This document shows positions 54,499-64,000 of a stretch of DNA of 64,000 nt, piece by piece (the stretch's first letter is position 1; each line of letters starts with the position of its first letter). The stretch comes from Halococcus morrhuae DSM 1307 (lineage in GTDB: Archaea; Halobacteriota; Halobacteria; Halobacteriales; Halococcaceae). Below the pieces are notes generated by a model, which saw nothing but the letters and a program-made list of their open reading frames with translations, had not been told where the DNA came from and searched no databases. The stretch is taken from assembly GCF_000336695.1 (NCBI RefSeq), contig NZ_AOMC01000054.1, positions 1 through 64,000 on the forward strand. Reading direction: 5' to 3'. The position numbers were made by a program, and so were the translations under genes.

Positions 54499-55563
54499 TT
54501 ACCCGTAGCTTTCCTCCTCGTAGTAGAGGTCGGGCACGCCGAGCGGTTCGACGACCTCGCGGACGCTCTCGCACATCGCGCCGATACCGCAGACGTACAC
54601 CTCGGCGTTTTTCGGGTCGATTCGCGCCTCCACGTCGGTTTTCGTCTCGCTGCCGACGAACTCGGCGACGTCGGGCGGGAGGTCGTCGGTACCGACGCGG
54701 TCGGGAGCGAGATATTTGAGCAGGCTGTGCTGGACGTATTCGGTCTCGCCGTCCCAGTCGCCGAGATACTCCTCGCGGCTGCAGGTGAAAACGGGATGGA
54801 AGTTCGGGTTCTCGTCGGCGAGAGTGAGGAACTCCTCGCGATAGGGGAGATCGTCCTTCCAGGACGCCCCCAGGAACAGCCAGACGTCGCGTTCGTGACC
54901 CTCGAACTCGTCGCGGTCTTCCTCGAAGGTGTACTCGATCATGCTCTTGAACGGGGCCGCGCCCGTGCCGGTGGCGATGAAGACGAGATCGCGTTCGGAG
55001 GGGTCCTGGAGCATGAATTCGTCGCCGTAGGGTCCGCGAAGGAACAGTTCGTCGCCTTCGGCGGTTCTGTCGCAGAGGTCGGGCGTGAGCTCGCCGTCGG
55101 GCACGCGCCGGATGCAGAGTTCGAGTTCGTCGCGGTTGGGCGAACTCGCGATCGAGTAGACGCGCGGCTCCTCCGCTTCGTAGCTGATGCGCGCGTACTG
55201 GCCCGGCACGAACTCGAAGGGTTCCTCGGGACGAAAGCGCAGGCGCAACAGCGACGGATGCTCCCGTTCGGCCCGCCCGCGGAGGGTGTCGACCTTCGAC
55301 GCCATCGCGTCGGCCATCGATTCCTCACCTGTCGCGGCGAGTTGCTCGATGGCTTCGTCCCACGACTCTCGATCGTCGGCCACGTCGCCAGGCCGATCGT
55401 CGACTTCCGCACGTTCGACAAGTGTCTCGCGGTCGGCGTCGAGCACGTTCTCGATCTCGTCGCCACGCTGGCGGTCCATCGCCGCGCGTTCGGTGATGGT
55501 GGCCCGCTGGTTTTCGATCTCGGCCTCGTCGGCCTCCGCCTCGGCGATGCGTTTCGGCGACAT
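54499..55563 (-). CDS. FAD-binding oxidoreductase, ferredoxin-NADP reductase-like
   Basis: A 354-residue protein. The first ~115 residues are a charged, probably helical extension (EAEADEAEIENQRATITERA) with no known motif. The rest is a ferredoxin reductase-type module: FAD-binding FVPGQYARISYE and RVYSIASSPN, then NAD(P)-binding ATGTGAAPFKSMIEY and CGIGAMCESV. The electron partner is unknown; the three-ligand ferredoxin at 17.2 kb is a distant candidate. It is divergent from pheS. Confidence 0.85.
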   Translation of the reverse strand: MSPKRIAEAEADEAEIENQRATITERAAMDRQRGDEIENVLDADRETLVERAEVDDRPGDVADDRESWDEAIEQLAATGEESMADAMASKVDTLRGRAEREHPSLLRLRFRPEEPFEFVPGQYARISYEAEEPRVYSIASSPNRDELELCIRRVPDGELTPDLCDRTAEGDELFLRGPYGDEFMLQDPSERDLVFIATGTGAAPFKSMIEYTFEEDRDEFEGHERDVWLFLGASWKDDLPYREEFLTLADENPNFHPVFTCSREEYLGDWDGETEYVQHSLLKYLAPDRVGTDDLPPDVAEFVGSETKTDVEARIDPKNAEVYVCGIGAMCESVREVVEPLGVPDLYYEEESYG

Positions 55564-55656
55564 CTTTCTCGAACCCTCTCGCTCGACGCGGTTAGCTCTT
55601 CGGCGGGCTCGGCCCGAGTCGGAACCGTTAGTTGAGCGACCCCGGTAGACGCCTGC

Positions 55657-57156
55657 ATGAAACTCCCGGACGCACAACGCGCCGTGCTCGAAGCCGCGAG
55701 CGCGAACGAGGCACGGTCGATCGACCGACTGACTGCCGAGGCCGACTTACCGGACCCGACGGTGGTCGGCGCGACCTTCACTCTCGAAGAGGAGGGACTC
55801 GTCACCCTCACCGAGCGCGTCGAGACCGACGCGACGCTCACCGAGGAGGGTCGCGAGTACGCCGACACCGAACTGCCCGAACTGGCGCTTCACGAGGCCG
55901 TCGTTGCGGCCGGCGGCGAGACCGATCTCGGCAGCGCGATCGATGAGGCCGGTCTCAACGGCCCGCAGGTCGACATCGCGCTCTCGAATTTCTCCAGGAA
56001 AGGGTATGGAACGATCGACAGCGGGCAGATCTCGGCCGCGCCGGACGCGAACCCGACTGATGACCCCGAACGACTGGCGCTCGCGGCGCTCGCCGACGGC
56101 GAACCCATCGACGACGAATCGGTGCTCGACGGACTCGCCGGTCGCAACCTCGTCGCGCGCGAGGAGACCACCGTCCGCGAGGTCACGCTCACCGACGACG
56201 GCGTCACCGCGCTGATGGAGGGGATCGAAACCACTGACACTGTCGGGGCGCTCACCCCCGAGATGCTCACCACCGGCGAGTGGCGCGACGCCGATTTCGC
56301 CGCGTACAACGTCGAAGCCGACGCCGAGCGCGCGCAGGCCGGTCGTCTCCATCCGCTCCGTCGGACCGCAGAACGCGTGACGGACGTGCTCGTCGGGATG
56401 GGGTTCGAGGAGATGGACGGGCCCCACGCCGACGCCGAGTTCTGGATCAACGACTGCCTGTTCATGCCGCAGGATCACCCTGCCAGAACCCACTGGGACC
56501 AGTTCACGCTTGCCGACCCCGACGCGATCGACGACCTCCCCGACGAACTGGTCGCGGGTGTCGAACACGCCCACCGCGAGGGGGTCGGCCCGGACGGCGA
56601 CGGCTATCACTCGCCGTGGTCGGCCGACGTTGCCCGACGGCTCTCGCTGCGCGGGCACACGACCTCGCTGTCGGCGCGCCATCTCGCCGGCGTCGCAACT
56701 GGGGAGCTGGAACCGCCACAGCGGCTGTTCAGCGTCGAGAAGGTGTATCGGAACGACACCCTCGACGCGACCCACCTGCTCGAATTCTTCCAGATCGAAG
56801 GGCTGGTGATGGCCGAGGATCTCTCAGTACGCGACCTGATGGGCACGTTCACCGAGTTCTACGCCCAGTTCGGCATCACCGATCTGGAGTTCAAGCCGAC
56901 GTACAACCCCTACACGGAGCCGAGCTTCGAGCTGTTCGGCGAACATCCCACCACAGGCGAGCTCGTCGAGATCGGAAACTCCGGACTGTTCCGCCCGGAG
57001 ATGCTCGACCCGCTTGGCGTCGACTGCGACGTGATGGCCTGGGGGCTCGCGCTCGAACGGCTGCTGATGCTCACACACGGCTTCGAGGACATCCGTGACG
57101 TCCACGGGACGCTCGTCGACCTCGACTTCCTGCGGAACGCGGAGGTGGTCTACTGA
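55657..57156 (+). CDS. pheS: Phenylalanyl-tRNA synthetase alpha
   Basis: A 499-residue class II synthetase alpha subunit. An N-terminal winged-helix region (about 1-200) precedes the catalytic core: motif 2 DATHLLEFFQIEGLVM and the GFEEMDGPHADAEFW lead, with motif 3 GLALERLLMLT. It ends one base into the pheT ATG (TGATG), typical of the pheST operon. Confidence 0.95.
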   Translation: MKLPDAQRAVLEAASANEARSIDRLTAEADLPDPTVVGATFTLEEEGLVTLTERVETDATLTEEGREYADTELPELALHEAVVAAGGETDLGSAIDEAGLNGPQVDIALSNFSRKGYGTIDSGQISAAPDANPTDDPERLALAALADGEPIDDESVLDGLAGRNLVAREETTVREVTLTDDGVTALMEGIETTDTVGALTPEMLTTGEWRDADFAAYNVEADAERAQAGRLHPLRRTAERVTDVLVGMGFEEMDGPHADAEFWINDCLFMPQDHPARTHWDQFTLADPDAIDDLPDELVAGVEHAHREGVGPDGDGYHSPWSADVARRLSLRGHTTSLSARHLAGVATGELEPPQRLFSVEKVYRNDTLDATHLLEFFQIEGLVMAEDLSVRDLMGTFTEFYAQFGITDLEFKPTYNPYTEPSFELFGEHPTTGELVEIGNSGLFRPEMLDPLGVDCDVMAWGLALERLLMLTHGFEDIRDVHGTLVDLDFLRNAEVVY

Positions 57157-58868
57157 TGCCCGTCGTCGACGTCGATCCCGACGAGCTCAGGCGGTTCACC
57201 GGTCACGGGGAGAAGGGCGACGACGAACTGCTCGACGATCTCTTCGAGCTCGGCCTCGAATTCGAGGGCGAGACCGAGGACGGACTGTTTCAACTGGAGT
57301 TCGAGGCCGATCGACTGGATCGCCTCTCGGTCGAGGGCGTCGCGCGCTCGCTGCGCTATCAGTACGGCGACGACAGCGGTGTCTACGTCCCGTCGACCAA
57401 CGACGCCGACTGGACGATTGAGGTCGACGAGAGCGTGCCCGACGAGCGCCCGTACGTCACCGGGGCCGTGATCCGCGGTCTCGATCTCGACGCGGCGGGG
57501 CTCGACTCGCTGATCCAGCTCCAGGAGAAGCTCCACGCGACGATGGGTCGCGGGCGCGCGAAGGGCGCGATCGGCATTCACGATCTGACGATGCTGAAGG
57601 GTCGATCACGGGTGGAGGGCGGCGAGAACTCGATCAGCTATCGCGGCATCGATCCGGACGGGGAGAGTTTCGTCCCGCTCGATAGCAACGACGAACTCAC
57701 GCCCGCCGAAGTGCTCACCGATCATCCAATCGGCGAGACGTACGCCCCCCTGCTCGATGGCTACGAGCGTTACCCTGCCATCTACGACGATCTCGGGCTG
57801 TTCTCGTTCCCGCCGGTGATCAACGGCCGGCGCACCGAGGTCAACACGGGTAGTCGAGAGCTGTTCGTCGAACTCACGGGCACCGACCAGTGGACGATCG
57901 ACCGGATGTGCACCATCATCTGCTACGCGCTCGACGCGCGTGGGGCGACGATCGAGCGCGTGAGCGTCGAATATCCCGATCGCACGCTCGACCGCCCTGA
58001 TTTCGAGACTGACGAAAAGACCGTCACCCATCGGCGCATCGAGCGCGCGCTCGGCATCGACGTCGACGAGCGGGAGGTGATCGATCTGCTCGAACGCGCG
58101 GGGCTCGACGCCGAGAGCGACGGCGAGGCTGACGCACTCAGCTATCGCGTTTCGATTCCGCCCTACCGGACCGACGTGCTCCATCCCGTCGACGTGATCG
58201 ACGACATCGGGCGCGCGTACGGGTTCAACCGTCTGGAGCCGGAGTACCCGGACGTCAGCACCGTCGGTGGCCGCCACGAACGCTCGCGCCATGAGCGGGC
58301 GATCCGCGAGACGCTTGTCGGCCTGGGATTCGAGGATCTGCTGAACTTCCATCTCATCGGCGAATCGGTGAACTTCGACCGGATGGGGCTCTCACCGGCC
58401 GACGACGCGCTCGGGGCCGCCGAGCCCGCGACCATCGCCGAACCGTACAGCCGTGACTACGAGACCGTCCGCACGTGGGCGCTCCCCTCGCTGCTGATGG
58501 TTCTGGAGAACAACACTCACCGGCGCTACCCACAGGAGCTCGCCGAGGTCGGTCTCGCCGCCCACGTCGACTCCGACGAGAACACGAACGTCGCCGAGGA
58601 GCGCCGCGTCGCCGGCGTGCTCGCGCGGACCGATGCCTCCTACGAGGACGTGAAAGGGCGGCTGGCGTCGCTCGCGCGCGCGTTCGACGTCGAACTGGCA
58701 ACACCTGCGACCGACCATCCCTCGTTCATCGAGGGTCGCGTCGCGAGCGTCGTGCTCGACGGCGAGCATGCGGGCGTCGTCGGCGAACTCCATCCGGAGA
58801 CACTCGTCGAGCACGGGCTGGAGGTCCCCGTCGTCGGTTTCGAGCTTCGTGCCGACGCGCTGCGATAA
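57156..58868 (+). CDS. pheT: Phenylalanyl-tRNA synthetase beta
   Basis: A 570-residue archaeal-type beta subunit: B1-like N-terminus (MPVVDVDPDELRRFTG), B3/4 editing-domain region, B5 DNA-binding-like segment (ERALGIDVDEREVIDLLERAGLD) and the non-catalytic synthetase-like domain in the C-terminal half. It makes the alpha2-beta2 enzyme with PheS. It converges with pyrD, with the stop and pyrD end adjoining. Confidence 0.95.
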   Translation: MPVVDVDPDELRRFTGHGEKGDDELLDDLFELGLEFEGETEDGLFQLEFEADRLDRLSVEGVARSLRYQYGDDSGVYVPSTNDADWTIEVDESVPDERPYVTGAVIRGLDLDAAGLDSLIQLQEKLHATMGRGRAKGAIGIHDLTMLKGRSRVEGGENSISYRGIDPDGESFVPLDSNDELTPAEVLTDHPIGETYAPLLDGYERYPAIYDDLGLFSFPPVINGRRTEVNTGSRELFVELTGTDQWTIDRMCTIICYALDARGATIERVSVEYPDRTLDRPDFETDEKTVTHRRIERALGIDVDEREVIDLLERAGLDAESDGEADALSYRVSIPPYRTDVLHPVDVIDDIGRAYGFNRLEPEYPDVSTVGGRHERSRHERAIRETLVGLGFEDLLNFHLIGESVNFDRMGLSPADDALGAAEPATIAEPYSRDYETVRTWALPSLLMVLENNTHRRYPQELAEVGLAAHVDSDENTNVAEERRVAGVLARTDASYEDVKGRLASLARAFDVELATPATDHPSFIEGRVASVVLDGEHAGVVGELHPETLVEHGLEVPVVGFELRADALR

Positions 58869-59918
58869 TCAGCGATCCGCGCCGACCGCGTCGGCGACCG
58901 ATTCGAACCCGTCGCGTTCTATGAGTGCGAGCAGGCCACGGTTGATCTCGCGCGCGATGGCTGGTCCCCGATAGATGAGTCCGGTGTAGAGCTGGACGAG
59001 GGATGCGCCGGCCCGGATCTTTCGGTAAGCGTCCATAGCGCTTGAGACGCCGCCGACACCGATCACTGGCATGTCGGTGCGCTCGGCCACGAACCGAACG
59101 GTTCTCGTCGCGCGCGATTCGAGCGGTGCTCCCGAAAGCCCGCCCTCCTCGGTTCGGTGTTCACCACGGAGTGACGACGTCCGCTCGGTGGTCGTGTTCG
59201 TGGCGATGATCCCGTCGAGGGAGCGTTCTTCGGCGACCGCGATCGCTTCCGCGGTCGCGTCGTCGGTGAGATCCGGCGAGAGCTTCACGAGCAGCGGGTT
59301 CGCGCCGGCGTCTTGGAGCGTGCCGAGGATCCGTTCCAGATGCTCGCGGTTCTGGAGATCGCGCAGCCCGGGCGTGTTCGGGCTGGAGACGTTCACGACG
59401 AAGTAGTCGCCCGCCGCGCAGCGTTCGTAGGAGTAGCGGTAGTCGGCGGCTGCCTCGTCGAGCGGCGTCGCCTTCGACTTCCCGATGTTGACGCCGACGG
59501 GGACACCAACGCGCGCACGCGTGAGCCGGTCGCCGATGCGGTCGGCACCGTGGTTGTTGAACCCCATCCGGTTGACCAGTGCCTCGTCCCCTGGGAGGCG
59601 AAAGAGTCGCGGCTGCGGGTTGCCCGCCTGTGGCTCGGCGGTGACGCCACCGACTTCGACATGGCCGAAGCCGAGTTTCGAGAGCCCGCGCGGGACTTCG
59701 GCGTTCTTGTCGAAGCCGGCGGCGACGCCGATCGGGTTCGGGAACTCGCAACCGAACATCTCCGTCCGCAGTCGGGGATCGTCGACGGTGTAGCGGGCGT
59801 CGAGAGCGCGTTCGAGCGGCGTGTGCTGGACGCCGTCGAGGAGTGCATGAGCCGCTCTGTGGGTGGTTTCGGGCGGGAGGCGGAACAACAGTGGTTTCAG
59901 GGCATCGTACGCGCGCAT
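58869..59918 (-). CDS. pyrD: Dihydroorotate dehydrogenase (quinone), class 2
   Basis: A 349-residue class 2 enzyme: N-terminal helical membrane-docking segment (MRAYDALKPLLFRLPPETTH), FMN core PIGVAAGFDKN, catalytic Ser in NVSSPNTPGL, and the late GVGGVSSAMDAYRKIRAGAS. It oxidises dihydroorotate in pyrimidine synthesis, reducing the membrane quinone. It is the last gene before a convergent junction with pheT. Confidence 0.94.
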   Translation of the reverse strand: MRAYDALKPLLFRLPPETTHRAAHALLDGVQHTPLERALDARYTVDDPRLRTEMFGCEFPNPIGVAAGFDKNAEVPRGLSKLGFGHVEVGGVTAEPQAGNPQPRLFRLPGDEALVNRMGFNNHGADRIGDRLTRARVGVPVGVNIGKSKATPLDEAAADYRYSYERCAAGDYFVVNVSSPNTPGLRDLQNREHLERILGTLQDAGANPLLVKLSPDLTDDATAEAIAVAEERSLDGIIATNTTTERTSSLRGEHRTEEGGLSGAPLESRATRTVRFVAERTDMPVIGVGGVSSAMDAYRKIRAGASLVQLYTGLIYRGPAIAREINRGLLALIERDGFESVADAVGADR

Positions 59919-59943
59919 TGGAAAATCGAGTCGTTTGGGCGAC

Positions 59944-60141
59944 TCAGAAGTCGTGCTCGACCTCGTCCTGGTCGGCTTTCTGGATGATGATCTTGTCCTC
60001 GCGCACCCGGACGAACACCTCGTCGCCAATGGCCATCCCGGCGACGGCCAGCTCGTCCTCGTGAAGGTTGACGTGGACGTTGTGGTATTCGCCGTCGTCG
60101 TCCTTTGCCCCGCTGGGACTCAGTTTCTTTTTCCGTACCAT
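59944..60141 (-). CDS. AbrB/MazE-like small protein (65 residues)
   Basis: The ATG at 60139-60141 gives MVRKKKLSPSGAKDDDG. The rest (VHVNLHEDELAVAGMAIGDEVFVRVREDKIIIQKA) resembles a short AbrB-type swapped hairpin, so it may bind DNA. No toxin partner follows: the next gene is pyrD, 25 bases away. An upstream ATG (60177) is possible. Confidence 0.7.
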   Translation of the reverse strand: MVRKKKLSPSGAKDDDGEYHNVHVNLHEDELAVAGMAIGDEVFVRVREDKIIIQKADQDEVEHDF

Positions 60142-60174
60142 CGCGGAGTCTTGACCGGGGTTCGACGTAGCATA

Positions 60175-60183
60175 CACTTAACG
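60175..60183 (-). promoter_or_regulatory. TATA-like element of the AbrB-like gene
   Basis: CGTTAAGTG on the minus strand, 34-42 bases before the ATG at 60141. Motif only. Confidence 0.35.
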
Positions 60184-60275
60184 TTACGGTCCGAGCGGCG
60201 ACCGGATCACTCCCGCCGTCGGTGATCGGCGTTTCGATGGCGGCTCCGATCCGTGTCGACGCCCCGTAGCGGGGG

Positions 60276-60287
60276 ATATATTTATAA
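60276..60287 (+). promoter_or_regulatory. TATA box of the MC1 gene
   Basis: ATATATTTATAA, 12 AT-only bases in a GC-rich region, 39-50 bases before the ATG at 60326. A strong promoter is plausible for an abundant chromatin protein. Confidence 0.6.
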
Positions 60288-60325
60288 TGTGGCCTGCGTT
60301 GGGTTCGCATGGAGCGATCAAAACC

Positions 60326-60637
60326 ATGGCACGTGATACGGACGGTAAGCGGAACTTCGCACTGCGCGAGAGTGATGGGGAAACGAGCGTCTTCTCGGGA
60401 CGGACGCCACGGCAGGCGGCGTTGAAGGCTGCTCGCCGGCTCGAACCCGCTGATTCGGAGGACGATGCCGGTCGGGCGGATCTCCGGCTCCGCGAGAAGG
60501 GCACGCAGAAGGTCCACATCTACGAGGGCTGGGCGTGGCGCGAGGACGCACCCGACGACAAACCCAACTGGATGCCCGACCGGATCACGGAGGCGAACGT
60601 CTCGAAACAGGGCATCGAACATCTCGAAGAGCTGTAG
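60326..60637 (+). CDS. Non-histone chromosomal protein MC1
   Basis: A 103-residue chromatin protein of the MC1 family: NFALRESDGETSVFSGRTPRQAALKAARRLEP, then GTQKVHIYEGWAWR and ANVSKQGIEHLEEL. MC1 bends and wraps DNA as a monomer and is abundant in haloarchaea and Methanosarcina. An AT-rich TATA precedes it and TTTTT at 60663-60667 may be its terminator. Confidence 0.94.
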   Translation: MARDTDGKRNFALRESDGETSVFSGRTPRQAALKAARRLEPADSEDDAGRADLRLREKGTQKVHIYEGWAWREDAPDDKPNWMPDRITEANVSKQGIEHLEEL

Positions 60638-60662
60638 TCCACGAGCGACGAACCGGGCCGAC

Positions 60663-60667
60663 TTTTT
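60663..60667 (+). terminator. Oligo-T terminator candidate after MC1
   Basis: Five T in GC-rich context, 26 bases after the MC1 stop. Consistent with archaeal U-rich termination. Confidence 0.3.
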
Positions 60668-60936
60668 GTTCGACGCGCCGACGCCCACATGCGCGGCCAG
60701 ACATCCGACCCGACCCGACGCACACGCGCGGGATGAACGGTCGACCTCCAGCCGCGCAACAGCTCTTCGAGGACCACACAGTCACAATGATGATAGTTCG
60801 CCGCTTTTCGCGACTATTTCGGGAATCTCCCCTTTCGGTAGCAGCAATATTTACTAACTCCGGCATCGAACCCCGCCCGGTATAGCAACACACGAGTTCG
60901 GCGTGAACGGGCGACACACGGCGTCTCTTCCGACGG

Positions 60937-60970
60937 GTTTATCCGTTACCCGGGATTCGAATGGAATGCG
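60937..60970 (+). promoter_or_regulatory. rRNA promoter P1
   Basis: GTTTATCC at 60937-60944 followed about 20 bases later by TTCGAATGGAATGC. The ATGGAATGC element recurs in P2 at the same distance, so likely marks the start-site region. Confidence 0.55.
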
Positions 60971-61014
60971 AAGGTCGGTTGGAAACGATCGATCGACCGA
61001 ACGACGATCCGACG

Positions 61015-61050
61015 CCCTTAAGTGGTACAGGGCACTCGGATGGAATGCAG
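61015..61050 (+). promoter_or_regulatory. rRNA promoter P2
   Basis: CCCTTAAGTG (61015-61024) followed by CTCGGATGGAATGC (61035-61048). The last ten bases match the P1 element and the CCCTTAAGTG matches a site in the spacer after tRNA-Ala. Confidence 0.55.
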
Positions 61051-61140
61051 AAAGAAAGCGACACTCGGGGGCCGTTCAACTCGGCTCTCGCCGGATCGCG
61101 GTGGGTGAGGTCGGCTCGCTCACCGGGTCGCCGCTTCGAA

Positions 61141-61182
61141 GGGTTTATACCCTCGAACGGTGTACGAAGAGATCCGAAGGAG
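61141..61182 (+). promoter_or_regulatory. rRNA promoter P3 (candidate)
   Basis: GGGTTTATACC at about 61141-61151, with TCGAACGGTGTACGAAGAG downstream. TATA-like, but the ATGGAATGC element is absent. Confidence 0.4.
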
Positions 61183-61227
61183 ATGAGGATTCCGCCCCTG
61201 CGGTCCGCCGTCAAGACGGGATCTGAC

Positions 61228-61284
61228 GTTAGCCCTGATAGTTCGGTGACACCCGGTTCGGTCCGCGGTGTCACGAACGCGAAC
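61228..61284 (+). other. 16S processing stem, upstream arm
   Basis: Pairs with 62862-62917. The outer arm GTTAGCCCTGATAGTTCG (61228-61245) and inner arm CGCGGTGTCACGAACGCGAA (61264-61283) match the downstream arm; CCGG near 61253 is the central short helix of a bulge-helix-bulge. Substrate of the splicing endonuclease. Confidence 0.85.
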
Positions 61285-61344
61285 CCGATAGGTGAACACA
61301 ACCTTGTGTTCCCGCCTAACCCCCCGAGCCTTCGTGCTCGGGAC

Positions 61345-62818
<1,474 letters not shown>

Positions 62819-62861
62819 ACAGACCGGGATCGGGCCGACGGCCCGACCCATTTGCAACTGT

Positions 62862-62917
62862 GTTCGCGTTCGTGACTCGCGGTGCCGACCGGGCACCTAC
62901 GAACTATCAGGGCTGAC
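62862..62917 (+). other. 16S processing stem, downstream arm
   Basis: GTTCGCGTTCGTGACTCGCG (62862-62881) and CGAACTATCAGGGCTGAC (62900-62917) are reverse complements of the upstream arm, with CCGG-type central helix between. Forms the BHB precursor stem around 16S. Confidence 0.85.
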
Positions 62918-62966
62918 AGCAAACACGAGCCTTCCGTGGCAGTCGGCCTGCGGAAAAACGGAAGGC

Positions 62967-63038
62967 GGGCCCATAGCTCAGTGGGAGAGTGCCTCCTTTG
63001 CAAGGAGGATGCCCTGGGTTCGAATCCCAGTGGGTCCA
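62967..63038 (+). tRNA. tRNA-Ala (UGC)
   Basis: Acceptor stem GGGCCCA/TGGGTCC (one G-U), anticodon stem CCTCC/GGAGG with loop TTTGCAA, anticodon TGC, T-loop GTTCGAATC. No CCA, no intron. The usual archaeal spacer tRNA between 16S and 23S. Confidence 0.97.
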
Positions 63039-63044
63039 TCCGTC

Positions 63045-63072
63045 GACTCGGACGAACCGAGTCCCTTAAGTG
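63045..63072 (+). promoter_or_regulatory. Hairpin and promoter-like motif after tRNA-Ala
   Basis: GACTCGG-N5-CCGAGTC hairpin (63045-63063), overlapping by one base CCCTTAAGTG (63063-63072), the exact ten-mer of P2. A possible internal 23S promoter or processing site. Confidence 0.4.
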
Positions 63073-63249
63073 GGTCTCGGGGATATGTTCGAGTCCGACC
63101 GAACCGATGCACCACCCCGTGCAAGCGTGGGTGGGAAGGGTTGAGACGTGCCTCGTGACACTCGGGCGCGTCCATGAGACTGTGTGTACGTGCGATCCAG
63201 GCGTCCACTGGACCCGTTCAGCGGGTTCATGGATTCTGATTAGAAGACC

Positions 63250-64000
63250 GTGGCTACTATGCCAACTGGTGAATAGCTCGGCTCGAGTGCCGATGAAGGA
63301 CGTGCCAAGCTGCGATAAGCTCAGGGGAGCCGCACGGAGGCGAAGAACCTGAGATTTCCGAATGGGAATCCCCACCGCAATTGCTTCGCGCAATGGGGAA
63401 CGCCGGGAACTGAAACATCTCAGTACCGGCAGGAAGAGAAACCGAATGGGATGTCGTTACTAACGGCGAGTGAACGCGACACAGTCCAAACCGAAGCTTA
63501 CGGGGCTTTGCCCCACGAGCAATGTGGTGTTCGGACTGACTCTCAGCACCGGATCGTCTGTGTGAAGTCTCCTGGAACGGAGCGTGAGACAGGGTGAAAA
63601 CCCCGTAACACAGACCAGTACGGTGTGCGTCAGCTCCAGAGTATCGGGGGTTGGATATCCCTCGTGAATATGGCCGGCATCGACGGCCAAGACTAAACAC
63701 ATCTCGAGACCGATAGTGAACAAGTAGCGTGAGCGAACGCTGAAAAGCACCCCACAAAGGGAGGTGCAATAGGGCTTGAACTCAGTTGGCGATCGAGCGA
63801 CGGGGCATAAAAGGCGTCTTAGTGAACGACCCGGGGGCGACCCCGCAGTAGCAACCGAGACGAGCCGATGTTCCGTCGTGCGTTTTGAAAAACGAGCCAG
63901 GGAGTGTGTCTGCTTGACGAGTCTAACCCGAGCATCGGGGAAGGCATAGGGAAACCGACATGGCCGCAGTGCGTTCTACGTACCAGGGCCGCCGTGTTCA
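63250..64000 (+). rRNA. rrl: 23S ribosomal RNA, 5' part
   Basis: Begins near GTGGCTACTATGCCAACTGG with the archaeal 5' landmark GACGTGCCAAGCTGCGATAAGC at 63299-63320, and runs off the window end. The exact first base is uncertain by a few bases. Confidence 0.95.

Larger units (their letters stand above)
60668..61227 (+). promoter_or_regulatory. rRNA operon promoter region (no protein gene)
   Basis: About 560 bases without a credible gene. It holds several TATA-like elements (ATATTTACT at about 60847, and three detailed below) in the spacing typical of haloarchaeal rRNA promoters, then the 16S leader. A 50-codon frame at 60733-60885 is not convincing. Confidence 0.7.

Noticed and set aside
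60733-60885. 50-codon frame before the rRNA promoters
   Set aside because: Acceptable start and stop but no family features, a TATA-like element inside it, and location in a regulatory region. Could be re-examined with proteomics.

Overview
The window is ordinary chromosomal sequence from a halophilic archaeon (class Halobacteria). The evidence is: GC-rich DNA with strong G/C preference at third codon positions; very acidic proteins; complete archaeal 16S rRNA followed by tRNA-Ala and 23S; the archaeosine pathway; F420 (cof) genes; PAN, Nob1, MC1, Hel308 and aIF5B; and a PGF-CTERM surface protein. The 16S looks Halococcus-like to me, but this is an impression from memory, not an alignment. 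About 66 protein genes, two tRNAs and two rRNA genes (23S cut by the window end) are packed with small gaps and frequent 4-base start/stop overlaps. I saw no insertion sequence, prophage, CRISPR array or obvious pseudogene.

Layout. 1-5.4 kb: end of a saccharopine-dehydrogenase-like gene, an epoxide-hydrolase-like hydrolase, a Nudix hydrolase, then the archaeosine tRNA-modification operon tgtA-arcS-raSEA, which runs to 6.5 kb. 6.5-8.8 kb: purine genes purQ, purS, purC on the minus strand. 8.9-14.4 kb: two tiny zinc proteins, then coenzyme F420 genes cofH, cofG, cofC with a membrane-anchored winged-helix protein among them, and an NDUFA9-like reductase. 14.4-20.1 kb: thymidylate kinase, TrkA-type K+ regulator, small haloarchaeal families, tRNA-Leu, ferredoxin, a VapBC-type toxin-antitoxin pair, cyclophilin and a TrpD2-like protein. 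20.1-24.1 kb: secD-secF and a PGF-CTERM protein.

24.2-38 kb: pgi, a CPBP protease, nob1, infB, arginine decarboxylase, PAN, PepF, truA and an MFS transporter. 38-40.4 kb: a Doc toxin with a small downstream partner, hisS and a PDCD5-family protein. 40.5-47.3 kb: the 2-oxoacid dehydrogenase operon (E1 alpha, E1 beta, E2, E3) with lipA nearby and a VOC protein. 48.6-58.9 kb: hel308, a NucS-N-domain/zinc-ribbon protein, endA-trpS, an FAD oxidoreductase and pheST. 58.9-60.6 kb: pyrD, an AbrB-like protein and MC1. 60.8-64 kb: tandem rRNA promoters, 16S, tRNA-Ala(UGC) and the 5' part of 23S.

The genes serve mostly translation and tRNA processing (tgtA/arcS/raSEA, truA, endA, trpS, hisS, pheST, infB, rRNA), cofactor and nucleotide synthesis (cof, pur, pyrD, tmk, lipA) and protein turnover/export (PAN, PepF, SecDF). 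I did not find a clearly new multi-gene system. The most promising leads are: paired palindromes plus an eight-residue upstream reading frame before the dehydrogenase operon; a NucS-like DNA-binding domain joined to zinc ribbons instead of a nuclease; the toxin-first Doc pair; the membrane winged-helix protein inside the F420 cluster; and an in-frame low-GC patch in trpS bounded by short repeats.
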